Shown here piece by piece: positions 6,581-7,989 of a DNA stretch of 7,989 bases. The DNA comes from Pseudomonadota bacterium (GTDB taxonomy: Bacteria; Desulfobacterota; Desulfovibrionia; Desulfovibrionales; Desulfovibrionaceae): positions 1-7,989 of the forward strand of contig JAEXRD010000150.1 in the NCBI GenBank assembly GCA_023438245.1, given 5' to 3'. The stretch's first letter is position 1. Every line of letters starts with the position of its first letter. The translations under genes and the position numbers were made by a program. The notes under the pieces were generated by a model. The model searched no databases. It was not told where the DNA came from and saw only the letters and a list, made by a program, of their open reading frames with translations.

Positions 6581-6596
6581 CGGCAAGAAATTGCCG
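6581..6596. promoter_or_regulatory. Putative activator site A: perfect CGGCAA-N4-TTGCCG dyad
   Basis: The sequence CGGCAAGAAATTGCCG is a perfect 6-bp inverted repeat with a 4-base spacer. Its centre lies about 62 bp upstream of the -24 element and near -87 from the predicted start, a standard distance for a sigma-54 enhancer site. The divergent activator, with its Fis-type helix-turn-helix, is the obvious candidate protein. Confidence 0.6.
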
Positions 6597-6602
6597 ATTT
6601 TG

Positions 6603-6618
6603 CGGCAAGGATACGCCG
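6603..6618. promoter_or_regulatory. Putative activator site B: imperfect CGGCAA-N4-ACGCCG dyad
   Basis: This copy keeps the left half and spacer length of site A and matches 10 of 12 dyad positions (CGGCAAGGATACGCCG). Its centre is 22 bp from that of site A, about two helical turns, so two dimers could bind on the same face of the helix, as is typical for paired enhancer sites. Confidence 0.5.
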
Positions 6619-6757
6619 CTTTTCCCTTCCCAGCCCCCCCGGGCGCCCCCCTTGCGACCCGGCGCGAAAGGGAAATGCCCGGAATTTCGGGCCACTGCGG
6701 CAAAATCTCAGGCAAGGTGCATCATTTCGGCACCTTACATCTGGCAAAGAGGCGCGC

Positions 6758-7819
6758 ATGAGCATGGATCCAAGGGAATACGGCGGCAAATTCTTGCCGC
6801 CAAGCCTGGGGGCGGACCCCGAGGCCGCCGCCGCCATGCACGAGGCCGGGCTGCTGTTCCGCTCCCAGTCCATGCGCGAGCTCTACCGCGTGGCCATCCA
6901 GGTGGCCGGCAGCGACGCGCCCGTGCTCATCACCGGAGAGTCCGGAACAGGCAAGGAGATCTTCGCCCGCCTGCTGCACACGCTCTCCGACCGCAGCGGC
7001 AGGCCCTTCGTGCCCGTCAACTGCGGCGTGCTCTCCGGCGAACTCTTCGCCGACAAGTTCTTCGGACACGAGCCCGGCGCCTTCACCGGCGCGCTGCGCC
7101 TGCAGAAGGGCAGTTTCGAAATGGCCGGGGACGGCACCCTCTTCCTCGACGAGGTGGGCGAAATACCGCTGACCAACCAGGTGGACTTCCTGCGCGTCAT
7201 CGAGGAGCGCAGCTTCCGCCGCCTGGGCGGGGAGAAGGACCTGGGCTTCCGCGCGCGCATCGTGGCCGCCACCAACCGCTCGCTGCCGGACATGGTGCGC
7301 TCCGGACGCTTCCGCGCCGACCTGTTCTACCGGCTCTCGGTCATCCCCATCGTGCTGCCCTCCCTGCGCGAACGCAGCGACGACATCGCCCCCCTGGCCG
7401 AATACTTCCTCTGGCTGTTCAGCCACCACTACCACCGGCCCACCATCGCGCTCTCCAAGCCCGCCCTGGACCTGCTGGCCCGCCACTCCTGGCCGGGCAA
7501 CGTGCGCGAACTCAAGAACCTCATGGAACGCGTGGCACTCCTCCACAAGGGCGACGGACCCGTGCTGCCGGACGACCTGCCCCTGGAAATGCGCCTGGAA
7601 CTGGGCCTGGACCTGAACCTGCACCCGCCCCTGCCTCAGGCGCCCTCCCCCACCGACGCCCCGCCGACCCTCGACGAGGCCGTGCGCCGGGCCGAAATCC
7701 AGGCCATCCGCTGCGCCTACGCCGCCGCGCACGGCAGCAAGCAACGCACCGCCGAACTGCTCGACATCAGCCCGCGCACCCTGCGCCACAAGCTGGCGCA
7801 ATACGGCCTGAAGCTGTGA
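6758..7819 (+). CDS. Sigma-54 activator without sensor domain (AAA+ and Fis-type HTH, 353 aa)
   Basis: A complete enhancer-binding protein core. Only about 35 residues precede the AAA+ domain, so there is no receiver, PAS or GAF input. Walker A is GESGTGKE (60-67), the sigma-54 contact loop GAFTGA is intact (107-112), Walker B is GTLFLDEV (126-133), the arginine-finger region is FRADLFYRL (185-193), and WPGNVRELKN (245-254) marks the lid. A proline-rich linker (about 288-303) leads to a C-terminal Fis-type helix-turn-helix (about 306-353, GSKQRTAELLDISPRTLRHKL). Overall this resembles PspF or HrpR/HrpS, activators governed by a separate protein. The ATG at 6758 is chosen because AAGAGG lies 5 bases upstream; a TTG-initiated extension of 68 codons would run through the promoter-proximal dyads. 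It is transcribed away from the operon and probably activates it. The PAS-AAA+ protein is a candidate controlling partner. The family call is secure; the target is inference. Confidence 0.95.
   Translation: MSMDPREYGGKFLPPSLGADPEAAAAMHEAGLLFRSQSMRELYRVAIQVAGSDAPVLITGESGTGKEIFARLLHTLSDRSGRPFVPVNCGVLSGELFADKFFGHEPGAFTGALRLQKGSFEMAGDGTLFLDEVGEIPLTNQVDFLRVIEERSFRRLGGEKDLGFRARIVAATNRSLPDMVRSGRFRADLFYRLSVIPIVLPSLRERSDDIAPLAEYFLWLFSHHYHRPTIALSKPALDLLARHSWPGNVRELKNLMERVALLHKGDGPVLPDDLPLEMRLELGLDLNLHPPLPQAPSPTDAPPTLDEAVRRAEIQAIRCAYAAAHGSKQRTAELLDISPRTLRHKLAQYGLKL
6782..6801. promoter_or_regulatory. Putative activator site C: perfect extended dyad inside the activator gene
   Basis: GGCGGCAAATTCTTGCCGCC is a perfect 8-bp inverted repeat with the same 4-base spacer as site A and contains CGGCAA-N4-TTGCCG. 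It begins 24 bases after the activator's start codon and encodes GGKFLPP using TTG for leucine, whereas CTG is the codon used almost everywhere else in this gene. A protein bound here could block elongation, giving negative autoregulation. As RNA it would also form a hairpin near the start codon. Confidence 0.5.
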
Positions 7820-7873
7820 GCGGGTGGTGAATCGGGGGAGGAGCGGGGGAAACTTTTTAGTAAAGGCTCTTGA

Positions 7874-7989
7874 CTAGGACAGGGGTTTCTCGCGGAGCAT
7901 TTTGAGGATCACCTGGTAGAGATCCTCTCCCCGGTGGTTAAAACGGAATTCACACTCCTTCAAGTGAAGGTAAAAAGTGTGCTTTGCCA
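7874..7989 (-). mobile_element. C-terminal end of an IS1595/ISXO2-like transposase, cut by the window edge
   Basis: Read on the minus strand from 7987, an open frame of 37 codons runs to a TAG at 7876-7874; it is too short to stand out as an ORF. It encodes a stretch containing LKECEFRFNHRGEDLYQVIL and then LREKPLS before the stop. The pattern of aromatic-rich E-F-R-F-N followed by a short helix is typical of the very end of ISXO2-like DDE transposases (IS1595 family). It is lower in GC than the activator beside it, which fits a mobile insert. The rest lies beyond the window, so completeness cannot be judged, and I could not identify a terminal inverted repeat in 7820-7873. Confidence 0.65.

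Larger units (their letters stand above)
6420..6757. other. Divergent control region between operon and activator (338 bases, no gene)
   Basis: This stretch separates the start codons of the minus-strand TSUP transporter and the plus-strand activator. Part of it is less GC-rich than its surroundings. It contains, from left to right, the transporter leader (6420 to about 6502), a sigma-54-like promoter facing left (6513-6527), two spaced dyads of the CGGCAA type (6581-6596, 6603-6618), extra CGGCAA half-sites (6564-6569, 6698-6703), and a small hairpin GCCCG-N6-CGGGC (6677-6692) in the probable activator leader. No convincing promoter for the activator was found by eye. Confidence 0.75.

Noticed and set aside
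6554..6582. TTGACC with TAAGCG 17 bases on, as a sigma-70 promoter for the activator
   Set aside because: The -10 match is poor and the element overlaps the putative enhancer site; not strong enough to list.
6677..6692. GCCCG-N6-CGGGC inverted repeat in the activator leader
   Set aside because: A 5-bp stem is weak evidence by itself; it does not match the CGGCAA dyad and has no T-run.
6698..6703. Further CGGCAA half-sites (also 6564-6569) as full activator sites
   Set aside because: The matching right half is absent at N4 spacing; isolated TTGCCG hexamers also occur by chance inside coding regions of this window.
6554..6757. N-terminal extension of the activator from a TTG codon at 6554
   Set aside because: It would cover the phased dyads, has Arg/Pro-rich low-quality composition and no ribosome binding site, while the ATG at 6758 has AAGAGG at good spacing.

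Overview
The window looks like a chromosomal segment of a GC-rich, strictly respiratory proteobacterium, most likely a sulfate reducer of the Desulfovibrionaceae (Desulfobacterota). This is an inference from gene content and style: several sigma-54 activators, a PAS domain with a cysteine cluster, a free-standing NifX/NifB-like domain inside a signalling operon, and a TSUP (TauE/SafE-type) anion transporter. No rRNA, tRNA or CRISPR was seen.

Layout. (1) 47-334, minus: a 95-residue protein with an internal repeat and its own strong ribosome binding site. (2) 479-6419, minus: a tightly packed seven-gene operon, read from right to left. It encodes a TSUP transporter, a 140-residue three-helix membrane protein, a PAS-AAA+ sigma-54-type regulator with missing parts, a NifX-like domain protein, a membrane dCache histidine kinase, a single-domain response regulator, and a protein resembling ChpT/Spo0B phosphotransferases. 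A terminator-like hairpin follows at about 431-477. (3) 6420-6757: a 338-base divergent control region. (4) 6758-7819, plus: an intact sigma-54 activator with no sensor domain. (5) 7874-7989, minus: the C-terminal end of a transposase resembling the IS1595/ISXO2 type, cut by the window edge.

How it may work. The control region holds a sigma-54-like promoter facing the operon (6513-6527). Upstream of it are two dyads of the form CGGCAA-N4-TTGCCG with centres 22 bp apart, about two helical turns. They sit near -87 and -109 from the predicted start, a normal place for enhancer sites. A third, perfect copy lies just inside the activator gene, and a fourth, 11/12 copy lies in the loop of a 12-bp stem before the PAS-AAA+ gene. 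I infer that the activator at 6758-7819 binds these sites, drives the operon and perhaps limits its own expression.

The most interesting feature is a division of labour. The divergent activator has ATPase, GAFTGA loop and DNA-binding helix-turn-helix but no sensor. The operon-encoded PAS-AAA+ protein has a sensor but lacks GAFTGA, the Walker B aspartate and the helix-turn-helix. They could form a split sensor/effector pair. Alongside it, the kinase, lone receiver and ChpT/Spo0B-like protein have the parts of a phosphorelay. All of this is encoded with a probable anion (possibly sulfur-compound) transporter.
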